DNA of 55,412 nucleotides from DATAFF01 sp036265615 (GTDB lineage Bacteria > Pseudomonadota > Alphaproteobacteria > Rhizobiales > Aestuariivirgaceae), in NCBI GenBank assembly GCA_036265615.1, contig DATAOT010000021.1:1-55412 (forward strand), written 5' to 3'. The position numbers and the translations under genes are program-made. This document shows positions 23,321-30,795 of the stretch, one piece after another. The notes beneath the pieces were generated by a model. It saw only the letters and a program-made list of their open reading frames with translations, was not told the origin of the DNA and did not search any database. Within the stretch, counting starts at the first letter, position 1. Each line of letters starts with the position of its first letter.

Positions 23321-24301
23321 CTACTGCACGAGGCCGATGGATTTCAGCGTATCGGCCACCCGCGTGTTCTCCTCCTTGAGGAAGGCCGCGAAGGCATCGC
23401 CGGAGAGATAGAGGTCCATCCACCCCTTTTCGCCAAGGCTCTTCTTCCAGGCATCGCTCTTGGCCATCTTGTCGACCATGTCGATCAACGCCTGCTTTTT
23501 GGCATCATCGAGCTCAGGCGGGCCGAACACCGCCCGCCAGTTGGCGAGCGACACGTCGATGCCCTGTTCCTTGATCGTCGGGATGTCGACGCCGGCAACA
23601 CGCTCCGGCGCCGAGATGGCGATCGCCCTGAGTTCGCCGGACTGGATCTGGCCCAGCCACTCGCCAAGTCCTGAAACACCGACCGTGACGTGACCGCCAA
23701 GGATGGCTGCCAGCGCCTCGCCGCCCCCGGAGAACGGGACGTAGTTGACCTTCGATCCGTCGATCCCGACCGCCTTGGCGATCATCGCCGCGAGGATGTG
23801 ATCCGTCCCGCCGGCCGAGCCGCCGCCCCAGGATACCGAACCCGGATCGGCCTTGAGCTTGGTCAGGAGATCGCCGAGCGATTTGATTTCGGAATTGGCC
23901 GGCACCACCAGAATTTCATATTCGCCCGTCAGGCGGGCGATCGGCGCGGTCTGGTCGAGGCTGACCGGGGTCTTGTTGGTCAGGATGCTCCCGACCATGA
24001 CGAGGCCCGATACCATCAGCACATCGCCGCGTCCCGAATATTTGTCGGCGAGCTGTGCGAGCCCCACGGTGCCGCCGGCGCCTGCGATGTTCTCGACCGT
24101 CACCGGGGAGGCGAGCCCTGTGCTCTGGAGGACGCTTTCCATGGCCCGGGCGGTCTGGTCCCAGCCGCCGCCGGGCTTTGCCGGCGCGACGATCGTCAGC
24201 GCCTCGGCCGCTTTGGCCGTGCGCGGCAGCAGAGTGCCGGCGGCAAGGGCGGCGCCAAGGCCGAGTGCCAGCAGGCAATGGCTGAAGCGGCGTCTGTGCA
24301 T
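23321..24301 (-). CDS. tctC: Tripartite tricarboxylate transporter substrate-binding protein
   Basis: A 326-residue periplasmic binding protein of the Bug/TctC family. A signal peptide (MHRRRFSHCLLALGLGAALA, cleavage near AKAAEA) precedes the two-lobed domain. The family block PAKPGGGWDQTARAM near residue 40 and the second loop WGGGSAGGTDHILAAM mark the ligand pocket. Bug proteins bind carboxylates. The ATG at 24301 has AGGAAGG ten bases upstream. The upstream leader is a tandem heptamer repeat. Confidence 0.94.
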   Translation of the reverse strand: MHRRRFSHCLLALGLGAALAAGTLLPRTAKAAEALTIVAPAKPGGGWDQTARAMESVLQSTGLASPVTVENIAGAGGTVGLAQLADKYSGRGDVLMVSGLVMVGSILTNKTPVSLDQTAPIARLTGEYEILVVPANSEIKSLGDLLTKLKADPGSVSWGGGSAGGTDHILAAMIAKAVGIDGSKVNYVPFSGGGEALAAILGGHVTVGVSGLGEWLGQIQSGELRAIAISAPERVAGVDIPTIKEQGIDVSLANWRAVFGPPELDDAKKQALIDMVDKMAKSDAWKKSLGEKGWMDLYLSGDAFAAFLKEENTRVADTLKSIGLVQ

Positions 24302-24327
24302 GATCGATCCTTCCTCTGGCTCACTGG

Positions 24328-24430
24328 AGGCAATAGGCAATAGGCAATAGGCAATAGGCAATAGGCAGAAGGCGGTAAGGCAACAGGCAGTGGGGAAGAG
24401 CCCCGCTCATCGCCTATTGCCTACTGCCTT
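24328..24430. repeat. Tandem AATAGGC heptamers with inverted arm
   Basis: Five exact tandem CAATAGG units (24331-24365), then degenerate units, a GC-rich centre (GTGGGGAAGAGCCCCGC) and the inverted arm GCCTATTGCCTACTGCC (24412-24428). The whole can form a large hairpin between tctC (start at 24301) and sspB (stop at 24435). The sspB stop TAG lies in a flanking degenerate unit (AAATAGG). It is of the same design as the GTGAGTA family but with a different unit. Confidence 0.88.
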
Positions 24431-24434
24431 TTTC

Positions 24435-24944
24435 CTATTTCTTCCGGAACTGGTCGAGCGACACGATCTTTTCCGGGGTGCGTTCCGGCTTGCCGGCCCC
24501 ATCTTCGGGCGCGCCATTGCTCGCCTCGGCGGTGGCGGCGATGGCCGGCGGCGGCGCCGCCTCGAGAAGGGTTTCGCGCTGATCGGCCGGGATTTCCTCG
24601 AACTGCAGCCCGAACTGAACCGACGGGTCGAAGAAACCTTTGATGGCGTCGAAGGAGATCGACAGCTTTTCGGGGATGTTGTCGAAGGACAGGCCGACCT
24701 CGAAATGGCGCTCGTGCACCGCCAGGTTCCAGAACTGATGCTGGAGCACGATGGTCATTTCGTTGGGATATTTCTGCCGCAGACGCTCCGACAGCTTCAC
24801 CCCCTCGTGCCGATTGTTGATGGCGATGAAGAAATGGTGGTCTCCCGGCAGGCCGGTTCGCGCCACCCGCAGCAAAGCGAGCCGCACGACTCGCCTCAAT
24901 GCCTCCTGCACCAGGAGGTCGTATCGCATCAGATCTTCGGCCAT
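24435..24944 (-). CDS. sspB: ClpXP adaptor SspB (alphaproteobacterial type)
   Basis: A 169-residue stringent starvation protein B of the alphaproteobacterial class. The N-terminus MAEDLMRYDLLVQEALRRVV and the block HHFFIAINNRHEGVKLSERL are characteristic. The C-terminal end (EKIVSLDQFRKK) matches the ClpX-binding tail placed after a disordered linker (about residues 125-160). SspB tethers ssrA-tagged proteins to ClpXP for degradation. The gene lies just downstream of the ssrA gene on the same strand, so tag and adaptor are linked. Confidence 0.94.
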   Translation of the reverse strand: MAEDLMRYDLLVQEALRRVVRLALLRVARTGLPGDHHFFIAINNRHEGVKLSERLRQKYPNEMTIVLQHQFWNLAVHERHFEVGLSFDNIPEKLSISFDAIKGFFDPSVQFGLQFEEIPADQRETLLEAAPPPAIAATAEASNGAPEDGAGKPERTPEKIVSLDQFRKK

Positions 24945-24995
24945 GGCGCCCGCCGCAGAATCAATCCCCGAGCTGCAGTATACCCCGAAAATCAA

Positions 24996-25315
24996 GTGCA
25001 GGCTTCTGTTGCCAGGTGCCTGCGAACCCCGCCTGAAGCGGCTAAGCCTCAGGGCTTTGATTTCGGGTGGTTAGGCTGCGTGCTGCAGCTTCACAACCCC
25101 AGCATTGTTGTCGTTGACAACTATTGTTCGGCCCGATAACGGCGGAACCATGCCGGGCAAAAGCTCACCCTTTACGCCCTCGTCGATCCTGTTTCACCCC
25201 CATCAGATGCCGCCCCGGAGCGGCGGAATGTGGTGGAGGTGCCGGGTACTGCCCCCGGGTCCGATGGGTTTATTCCGATGGCCGTTTATCGCCATAGCCA
25301 CTTTGCGGGTGGCAT
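24996..25315 (-). ncRNA. ssrA: Two-piece (circularly permuted) tmRNA
   Basis: All hallmarks of the alphaproteobacterial permuted tmRNA are visible on the minus strand. The acceptor piece (about 25312-25231) comes first and ends CCCGGCACCTCCACCA, with a 5-bp T arm (CCGGG/CCCGG, seven-base loop) and 3' CCA. After a 29-base spacer (25230-25202) the coding piece begins at 25201 with GGGGGTGAAACAGGATCGACG. GGGGGTG pairs with CACCTCC to give a 7-bp acceptor stem that has the G3-U pair required for alanine charging. The tag frame (25118-25071) follows AATAGTT and reads VNDNNAGVVKLQHAA-stop. The conserved CCTGGCAACAGAAGCC hairpin ends the coding piece near 24998. The 3' boundary is approximate. Confidence 0.93.
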
Positions 25316-25319
25316 CTCC

Positions 25320-25348
25320 TATATAATCGGTCCGCGTGTGGATTTGAA
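25320..25348 (-). promoter_or_regulatory. Probable ssrA promoter
   Basis: On the minus strand, TTCAAA (25348-25343) and TATATA (25325-25320) are 17 bases apart, and the -10 box is about 8 bases before the predicted 5' end of the acceptor piece. The same AT-rich box gives a perfect TATAAT (25322-25327) on the plus strand and may also serve thyA, although no good -35 is seen there. Confidence 0.55.
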
Positions 25349-25410
25349 GAGGTGGGGATAACGGCGTCCCCTGCCGCGACGAACAGAGTGCCCCTTCCTA
25401 TATAGGAGCC

Positions 25411-26208
25411 ATGCAGCAATATCTCCACCTTCTGCGCCATGTCCGCGACCGCGGCACCCGGAAGAGCGACCGCACCGGTACCGGCACGCTGTCGGTTTTC
25501 GGTTACCAGATGCGTTTCGACTTGCAGGATGGTTTTCCGCTCGTAACCACCAAGAAGCTGCATGTCCGCTCGATCATTTACGAACTCCTGTGGTTCCTGC
25601 GCGGCGATACCAATGTCGCTTACCTCCGGGAGAACGGCGTCTCGATCTGGGACGAATGGGCGGACCCGGACGGCGAACTCGGCCCTGTCTACGGTGCCCA
25701 ATGGCGCTCATGGCCCACCCGCGACGGCGGCACCATCGACCAGATCGCCGAGGTGATAGGCCGCATCCGCACCGACCCCGATTCCCGGCGCCTCATCGTG
25801 TCCGCCTGGAATCCGGCCGATATCGGCCGCATGGCGCTGCCCCCCTGCCATTGCCTGTTCCAGTTTTATGTCGCGGATGGCCGGCTCTCCTGCCAGCTCT
25901 ACCAGCGCTCGGGCGATGTCTTCCTCGGAGTTCCCTTCAACATCGCCTCCTATGCGCTCCTGACCCACATGGTCGCCCATGTCACCGGGCTGAAGCCGGG
26001 CGCGTTCATCCACACGCTGGGCGATGCCCATCTCTATCTCAACCACCTCGACCAGGCCGACGAGCAGCTCGCTCGCGCCCCATTGCCATTGCCGCAGCTC
26101 GCCATCGTCAAGCGGAACATCGACGATATCGGCGCTTTCCGCTTCGAGGATTTCGTGCTGACCGGCTATAAGCCGCACGCTCATATCGCCGCCCCGGTGG
26201 CGGTCTGA
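25411..26208 (+). CDS. thyA: Thymidylate synthase
   Basis: A 265-residue ThyA that methylates dUMP to dTMP with methylenetetrahydrofolate. The catalytic Cys146 is in PPCHCLFQFYV, at the same position as in E. coli. The folate and dUMP-binding blocks (DRTGTGTLSVFG, WNPADIGRMALPPCH, RSGDVFLGVPFNIASY in parts) are complete. AGGAG precedes the ATG. The dihydrofolate reductase gene follows two bases after the stop, recycling the dihydrofolate produced. Confidence 0.98.
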   Translation: MQQYLHLLRHVRDRGTRKSDRTGTGTLSVFGYQMRFDLQDGFPLVTTKKLHVRSIIYELLWFLRGDTNVAYLRENGVSIWDEWADPDGELGPVYGAQWRSWPTRDGGTIDQIAEVIGRIRTDPDSRRLIVSAWNPADIGRMALPPCHCLFQFYVADGRLSCQLYQRSGDVFLGVPFNIASYALLTHMVAHVTGLKPGAFIHTLGDAHLYLNHLDQADEQLARAPLPLPQLAIVKRNIDDIGAFRFEDFVLTGYKPHAHIAAPVAV

Positions 26209-26210
26209 GG

Positions 26211-26726
26211 ATGCGCACCACCTTCGTCGTCGCGAGGGCCCGCAACGGCGTCATCGGCCGCGATGGCCGTCTCCCCTGGAAGCTCCCGTCCGATCTCAAG
26301 CTGTTCCGTCAGTTGACGTTGGGCCGGCCGGTCATCATGGGCCGCCGCACCTGGGAAAGCCTGGGCATCCGGCCGCTGCCGGGCCGGCATAATCTCGTCA
26401 TCACGCGCCAGTTCGACTATGAGGCCGAAGGCGCGCTCGTCGTCCATTCGCTCGCGGCGGCGCTGGCGGCGGCGCGGAAGCTGGCCGAGCAAGATGGCGC
26501 AGACGAGATCGCCATCATCGGGGGCGGCCAGATCTTCGCCGAGGCGCTGGCGGCCGACCAAGTCGATCGGATTTATCTGAGCGAGGTTGAGATCGAAGCC
26601 GACGGTGACACCGTGATGCCGGCCTTCGACCGGGACCGATGGCGCGAAACGGCCCGTCAGGTCATGCCAAGAGGCCCGCGTGACGAAGCGAGTTTCAGCC
26701 TCGTCACGCTGGACCGAATTCTCTGA
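26211..26726 (+). CDS. folA: Dihydrofolate reductase
   Basis: A 171-residue DHFR. The N-terminus MRTTFVVARARNGVIGRDGRL, the catalytic Asp28 in LPWKLPSDLKLFRQLT, the NADPH site VIMGRRTWESLG and the IIGGGQIF glycine loop are all present. It is coupled to thyA in one operon. A short hairpin (CACTAC, six-base loop, GTAGTG at 26734-26751) lies just beyond the stop, at the point where transcription from the convergent gene also ends. Confidence 0.97.
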   Translation: MRTTFVVARARNGVIGRDGRLPWKLPSDLKLFRQLTLGRPVIMGRRTWESLGIRPLPGRHNLVITRQFDYEAEGALVVHSLAAALAAARKLAEQDGADEIAIIGGGQIFAEALAADQVDRIYLSEVEIEADGDTVMPAFDRDRWRETARQVMPRGPRDEASFSLVTLDRIL

Positions 26727-26735
26727 TATCTGACA

Positions 26736-27053
26736 CTACTGCTGGGTAGTGCCGCTCGGTGCCGGTGCAGGCGACGGCGCAGGGGCTGGCGCGGGCGCAG
26801 GGGCAGGGGCAGGCGACGGAGTCGCCGGTTCGTTGCTGCCGGTGCTCGGTGCAGGCGCAGGGGCCGGTGCGGGGGCAGGCGCCGTGGTTGTGGTCTCGCT
26901 GCCAGTTGTGGTTGTAGCCGTTTTCTGAGTGCCGCCATAAACCAGGAACGCGATAACGGCGATCACCACGATCAGGCCGCCAATGACAAAAGCCATCGTC
27001 CTACCACCGCCGGGGTCGCGAGGACCCGCCGTCCGTGGGTTCAGATCGCTCAT
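26736..27053 (-). CDS. Membrane-anchored Ala-Pro-repeat protein
   Basis: A 105-residue protein: a short cytoplasmic N-terminus, one membrane helix (MAFVIGGLIVVIAVIAFLVY, residues 20-39), a Thr-rich stretch, then repeated APAPAPAPAP tracts to the C-terminus, probably extending into the periplasm as a stiff spacer. A good ribosome site (GAAGGAG) precedes the ATG. The repeats are low-complexity and may vary in length between strains. No enzymatic domain is present. Confidence 0.8.
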   Translation of the reverse strand: MSDLNPRTAGPRDPGGGRTMAFVIGGLIVVIAVIAFLVYGGTQKTATTTTGSETTTTAPAPAPAPAPAPSTGSNEPATPSPAPAPAPAPAPAPSPAPAPSGTTQQ

Positions 27054-27163
27054 TCGCTTTTCTCCTTCGTGTTGCCGGTCCGGTTTCGAACCCCACCGGA
27101 CCCCATTGGTTCCTTTGGGCGAGTATTCTGGACCCGCATTCAGCGCGCCGCTAGAGTAGGACC

Positions 27164-28504
27164 ATGCATTCTGGACCGAGCGGTCTTCCTGCCGTGGTCG
27201 TCGTGGGCGCCGGGGCTGCCGGCATCGGGGCGGGGTTGGCGCTGGCCCGCTCCCGGGTTCCCTACATCATTCTTGAAGCCTCGTCACGCCTGGGCGGGCG
27301 CGCCTACACGGACTGCGACAGCCTCGGTTCGCTCTTCGATCACGGCTGCCACTGGTTTCATTCCGCCGATCGCAACCCGCTCCGCGTGCTGGCCGACCGG
27401 CTGGGTCACGCCTATGCCGGCCGCATCGTGCGGGGCGTCCGGCCCCTTTGCATCGATGGCCAATGGCTCGACCAAGCCGAACGCGAATCAATCAATGCGA
27501 TGATCTTCGGGATGTTCGACGAGATTGAGGCTGCCGCCGGCCAAGGTCGCGACGTCGCGGCCAGCGATCTCATCGATTTTTCCGGGCGGTTCGGACCATT
27601 GCGCCGCCATTGGATGGAACTGCTCGAATGCCGTGCTCCCGAGGAGATATCGGTCCTCGATGCCGGGCGTTATTTCGACAGCAAGGTCAATTTCGCCGTC
27701 AAGGACGGCTACGGTCGTCTCTTCGAGAAGCTGAGCCATGGCCTCGCCATCCGCTTCACGAGCCCGGTCAGCGGCATCGAGAGCCGCAAGGACGGCGTGC
27801 GCGTCAGCGGCAGCTTCGGGGAAATCGACTGCGCCGCCGTCATCCTCACCGCGCCGCTCGCCGTTCTTGCCGCCGGCGCGATCACCCTTCGGCCCGCGCC
27901 CGACCAGGCCTTCACGACAGCCCTCGACGACGTCCGCATGGGAACTTACGAAAAGGCTGTCGTCGCCTTCGATCGCCCGATTCTGACCTTGCCGCCAGGC
28001 ACCCCGATTTCCTACTGCGACATCGTCGACCCGGCCGATCCCGATGATCTGCCGCTCAATTTCGAAATCCATCCCTTCGGGCGGCCGCTCGCCATCGGCC
28101 ATCTGGCCGGCGGCTCGCTGGACGGGCTCCTGGCCACGGAAGGCAGGCGCGGCTTTGCCGACCTCGCCATCGCCAAGCTCGTACGGGCCTTCGGCGGCGA
28201 CATCAGGCGCCACATCGTCGGCACGCTCGTCACGTCCTGGGGAAGCAACCCCTACATCCGTGGCGGCTATGCGATCGCCCGGCCAGGACGCGCCAAATCC
28301 CGTGACACGCTGATCGCCGGCGACATATCCGATCGCGTGTTCCTCGCCGGCGAGGCCTGCCACCCCTATTGGTTCGCCACCGCCCATGGCGCCTATCTGA
28401 CCGGAATCGACCGGGCGCACCGCGCCTTGACCGCCATCGGCCAACCGGCAGCGCCGCCCGATCCGCTTTGGCTGCCGCCTGTCGAGGCTGCGGCTGGAGG
28501 CTGA
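27164..28504 (+). CDS. FAD-dependent amine oxidase-like protein
   Basis: A 446-residue flavoprotein of the monoamine-oxidase/phytoene-desaturase superfamily. The dinucleotide fold VVVGAGAAGIGAGLALARS opens the sequence, followed by the FAD ribose contact ILEASSRLGGRAYT. The family C-terminal FAD motif appears as VFLAGEACHPYWFATAHGAYLTG. The gene stands alone between folA and hflK on the same strand. The amine or other substrate is unknown. Confidence 0.9.
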   Translation: MHSGPSGLPAVVVVGAGAAGIGAGLALARSRVPYIILEASSRLGGRAYTDCDSLGSLFDHGCHWFHSADRNPLRVLADRLGHAYAGRIVRGVRPLCIDGQWLDQAERESINAMIFGMFDEIEAAAGQGRDVAASDLIDFSGRFGPLRRHWMELLECRAPEEISVLDAGRYFDSKVNFAVKDGYGRLFEKLSHGLAIRFTSPVSGIESRKDGVRVSGSFGEIDCAAVILTAPLAVLAAGAITLRPAPDQAFTTALDDVRMGTYEKAVVAFDRPILTLPPGTPISYCDIVDPADPDDLPLNFEIHPFGRPLAIGHLAGGSLDGLLATEGRRGFADLAIAKLVRAFGGDIRRHIVGTLVTSWGSNPYIRGGYAIARPGRAKSRDTLIAGDISDRVFLAGEACHPYWFATAHGAYLTGIDRAHRALTAIGQPAAPPDPLWLPPVEAAAGG

Positions 28505-28623
28505 GCCCGACGCCTCCGCGGCAGTCCATGGACTTGTCTGCGCGTCTTACCTATATCACGCGCACGTTTCGCGATCGGCTTCGCGCCGCGACCCAAGCGC
28601 TGGAGTGTAAGGAACAACATCGG

Positions 28624-29748
28624 ATGCCATGGAGCAATCAGGGGGGAGGCGGTGGCTGGCAAGGCGGGCGCGGGCCATGGAGCCAGGGACCCTGGGGGCA
28701 GGGCCCCTCCGGACCGCCTGGACGCGGCGGCAATCAGCCGCCTGACCTCGAAGAGCTGATACGCAAGAGCCAGGAACGGCTCCGCCAGATCCTGCCCGGC
28801 AGCGGCGGCACCAGCGGCGGCTTTGGCCGCGCCCAATGGCTTGCCGTGCTTGCCCTGGTGGCGCTGGGCTGGCTGTATATGAGTGCCAACACCATCAAGC
28901 CCGACGAGAACGGCCTTGTGCTGCGTCTCGGCAGCTACAATCGTACCGTCGGTCCGGGGCTGCATTTCGTCTTCTGGCCGGTGGAGCGCATCGAGAAGCT
29001 TCCGGTCGAGGCTGAAAACCAGATCGATTTCGGAGGCGGCGGCAAGGGCGAGGGACTGATGCTCGCCGGTGACCAGAACATGGTCGACATCCGCTTCACG
29101 GTCCTCTGGAAGATCAAGGACCCGCGCGACTTCCTGTTCAACGTCGCCGAGCAGGAGGAACTCGTCACCCGGGTTGCCGAAAGCGCCATGCGCGAGATCG
29201 TCGGCCGCACCCCCGCCGAGGAAATCCGTACCCGCGGCCGCCAGGTTGCCCAGGATCAGGTCCGTGATCTCATCCAGAGGACGCTCGATTCCTACCGGTC
29301 GGGCGTGCTCATCACCGGCGTCCAGCTCGAGAAGGCCGACCCGCCGCCGCAGGTGGTCGACGCTTTCGAGGAGGTCCAGCGCGCCGAGCAGAACCAGAAC
29401 AAGCTCATCCGCGAGGCCGAGCAGTATCGCAACCAGATTCTCGGCCAGGCGCGTGGCGACTCCGCCAAGATCGTCGCCGACGGCAAGGCCTACAAGGCGC
29501 GTGTCGTGGCCGAGGCCCAGGGCGAGGCCAAGCGCTTCCTCTCGGTTTACGATCAATATGCCAAAGCCAAGGACGTGACGCGCCAGCGCCTGTTCCTCGA
29601 GACGCTCGAGGACGTTCTGCAGAAATCCACCAAGGTGATCATCGACGAAGGCAAGGCCGGTCCGGGCGTCGTGCCCTATCTTGCGCTCCCCGAGCTTCAG
29701 AAACGCCAGAACGCGCCGGCGCGCACCGCCACCACGGGAGGTCAGTGA
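28624..29748 (+). CDS. hflK: FtsH protease modulator HflK
   Basis: A 374-residue HflK. A Gly/Trp-rich N-terminal segment precedes the single membrane helix (WLAVLALVALGWLYMSANTI), followed by the periplasmic SPFH/band-7 domain (EKLPVEAENQIDFGG, then VRDLIQRTLDSYRSGVLITG) and a long helix. HflK and HflC form a large cage around FtsH and control its proteolysis. hflC overlaps the stop codon. Confidence 0.96.
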   Translation: MPWSNQGGGGGWQGGRGPWSQGPWGQGPSGPPGRGGNQPPDLEELIRKSQERLRQILPGSGGTSGGFGRAQWLAVLALVALGWLYMSANTIKPDENGLVLRLGSYNRTVGPGLHFVFWPVERIEKLPVEAENQIDFGGGGKGEGLMLAGDQNMVDIRFTVLWKIKDPRDFLFNVAEQEELVTRVAESAMREIVGRTPAEEIRTRGRQVAQDQVRDLIQRTLDSYRSGVLITGVQLEKADPPPQVVDAFEEVQRAEQNQNKLIREAEQYRNQILGQARGDSAKIVADGKAYKARVVAEAQGEAKRFLSVYDQYAKAKDVTRQRLFLETLEDVLQKSTKVIIDEGKAGPGVVPYLALPELQKRQNAPARTATTGGQ

Positions 29749-30734
29749 TGGCCGGGCTCCGCACCTTCATCATCGTCGCCGTCATCGCCCTGGCGATTGC
29801 CGCCTATTCCTCGCTCTTCATCGTCGACCAGCGGCAGGCGGCGCTCGTCACCCGCTTCGGCGAGATCCAGCGCGTCGTGACCGATCCCGGCCTTTACGTC
29901 AAGGTTCCAGTCATCGATGAGCTCATCCCGATCGAGAAGCGCGTGCTCAATTTCGAAAGCACCGACATGGCCGTGCAGGTCACCGACGGCCGCCGCTATC
30001 TCGTCGATTCCGTCACCATGCTCCGCGTCGTCGATCCGAAGCGCTTCCGCGAAACGGTCGGCGCCTCGCTGCGGCTGGCCTGGGCCCGCATCAAGACCCG
30101 GCTCGACGCGGCGCTGCGGCAGACCTACGGTCGGCGCAATTTCGATGCCGCCCTGTCGAAGGACCGGGCCGCGATGATGCGCGAGATCCGCGATCAGGTC
30201 CGCCCCGAGGCGCTGGCGCTCGGCATCGAGGTCGTCGATGTCAGGATCAGGCGCACCGATCTGATGCCAGAGGTCATGAACGACACCTATGAGCGGATGA
30301 ACGCCGAGCGCTTTGCCGAGGCCGCCCAGCTTCGCGCCGTGGGTCAGGCGGAGGCCGCCCGCATTCGCGCCGAAGCTGACCGTGAAGCGGTCGAGCTTGT
30401 CGCCCAGGCGCGGCGCCAAGGCGAGATCACCCGCGGTGAAGGCGATGGCGAGCGCAACAGGGTGTTCGCCGAGGCCTATCAGAAGGATCCGGAATTCTTC
30501 TCCTTTTATCGTTCGATGCAGGCCTATGCCAAAAGCCTGGCCGACGCCGCAACGACGCTGGTGTTGAGTCCGACTTCCGAGTTCTTCAAATATTTCGGCG
30601 GCAAGTCCAGCGCCGCCCCGGCGCCGTCGACGCCGCAGGGATCGCAGGCCAAGCCGCCGACCACGCCGGCGCCGGGCGAGTCCCGTGCGACGCCGGCCGG
30701 ACCGGCCAATGAGGCGCCGACCGCCACTCCATGA
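29748..30734 (+). CDS. hflC: FtsH protease modulator HflC
   Basis: A 328-residue partner of HflK. It begins with a membrane helix (MAGLRTFIIVAVIALAIAAY) followed by a SPFH domain (VDQRQAALVTRFGEIQRVV). The C-terminal tail beyond residue 290 is an unusually Pro/Ala-rich extension (PAPSTPQGSQAKPPTTPAPG), which E. coli HflC lacks. The ATG shares its first base with the last base of the hflK stop, preceded by GGGAGG; a GTG at 29745 is the alternative start. Confidence 0.96.
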   Translation: MAGLRTFIIVAVIALAIAAYSSLFIVDQRQAALVTRFGEIQRVVTDPGLYVKVPVIDELIPIEKRVLNFESTDMAVQVTDGRRYLVDSVTMLRVVDPKRFRETVGASLRLAWARIKTRLDAALRQTYGRRNFDAALSKDRAAMMREIRDQVRPEALALGIEVVDVRIRRTDLMPEVMNDTYERMNAERFAEAAQLRAVGQAEAARIRAEADREAVELVAQARRQGEITRGEGDGERNRVFAEAYQKDPEFFSFYRSMQAYAKSLADAATTLVLSPTSEFFKYFGGKSSAAPAPSTPQGSQAKPPTTPAPGESRATPAGPANEAPTATP

Positions 30735-30795
30735 CAGGGGGACGGCGGGATCGGTGAACGAACAGGGGTCGCGTGATGATTGAGGAGGCCATGCG

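Noticed and set aside
24328..24430. Heptamer array considered as a CRISPR array
   Set aside because: Units are contiguous seven-base repeats without spacers, and there are no cas genes in the window.
25105..25326. Plus-strand 73-codon frame between sspB and thyA
   Set aside because: The region is explained by the tmRNA on the other strand; the frame has no ribosome site or family.
26757..26889. Repetitive GCAGGGGC-like tract considered as a CRISPR or non-coding repeat
   Set aside because: It encodes Ala-Pro repeats in frame in a gene with signal-anchor and ribosome site, with no spacer-like unique sequences.
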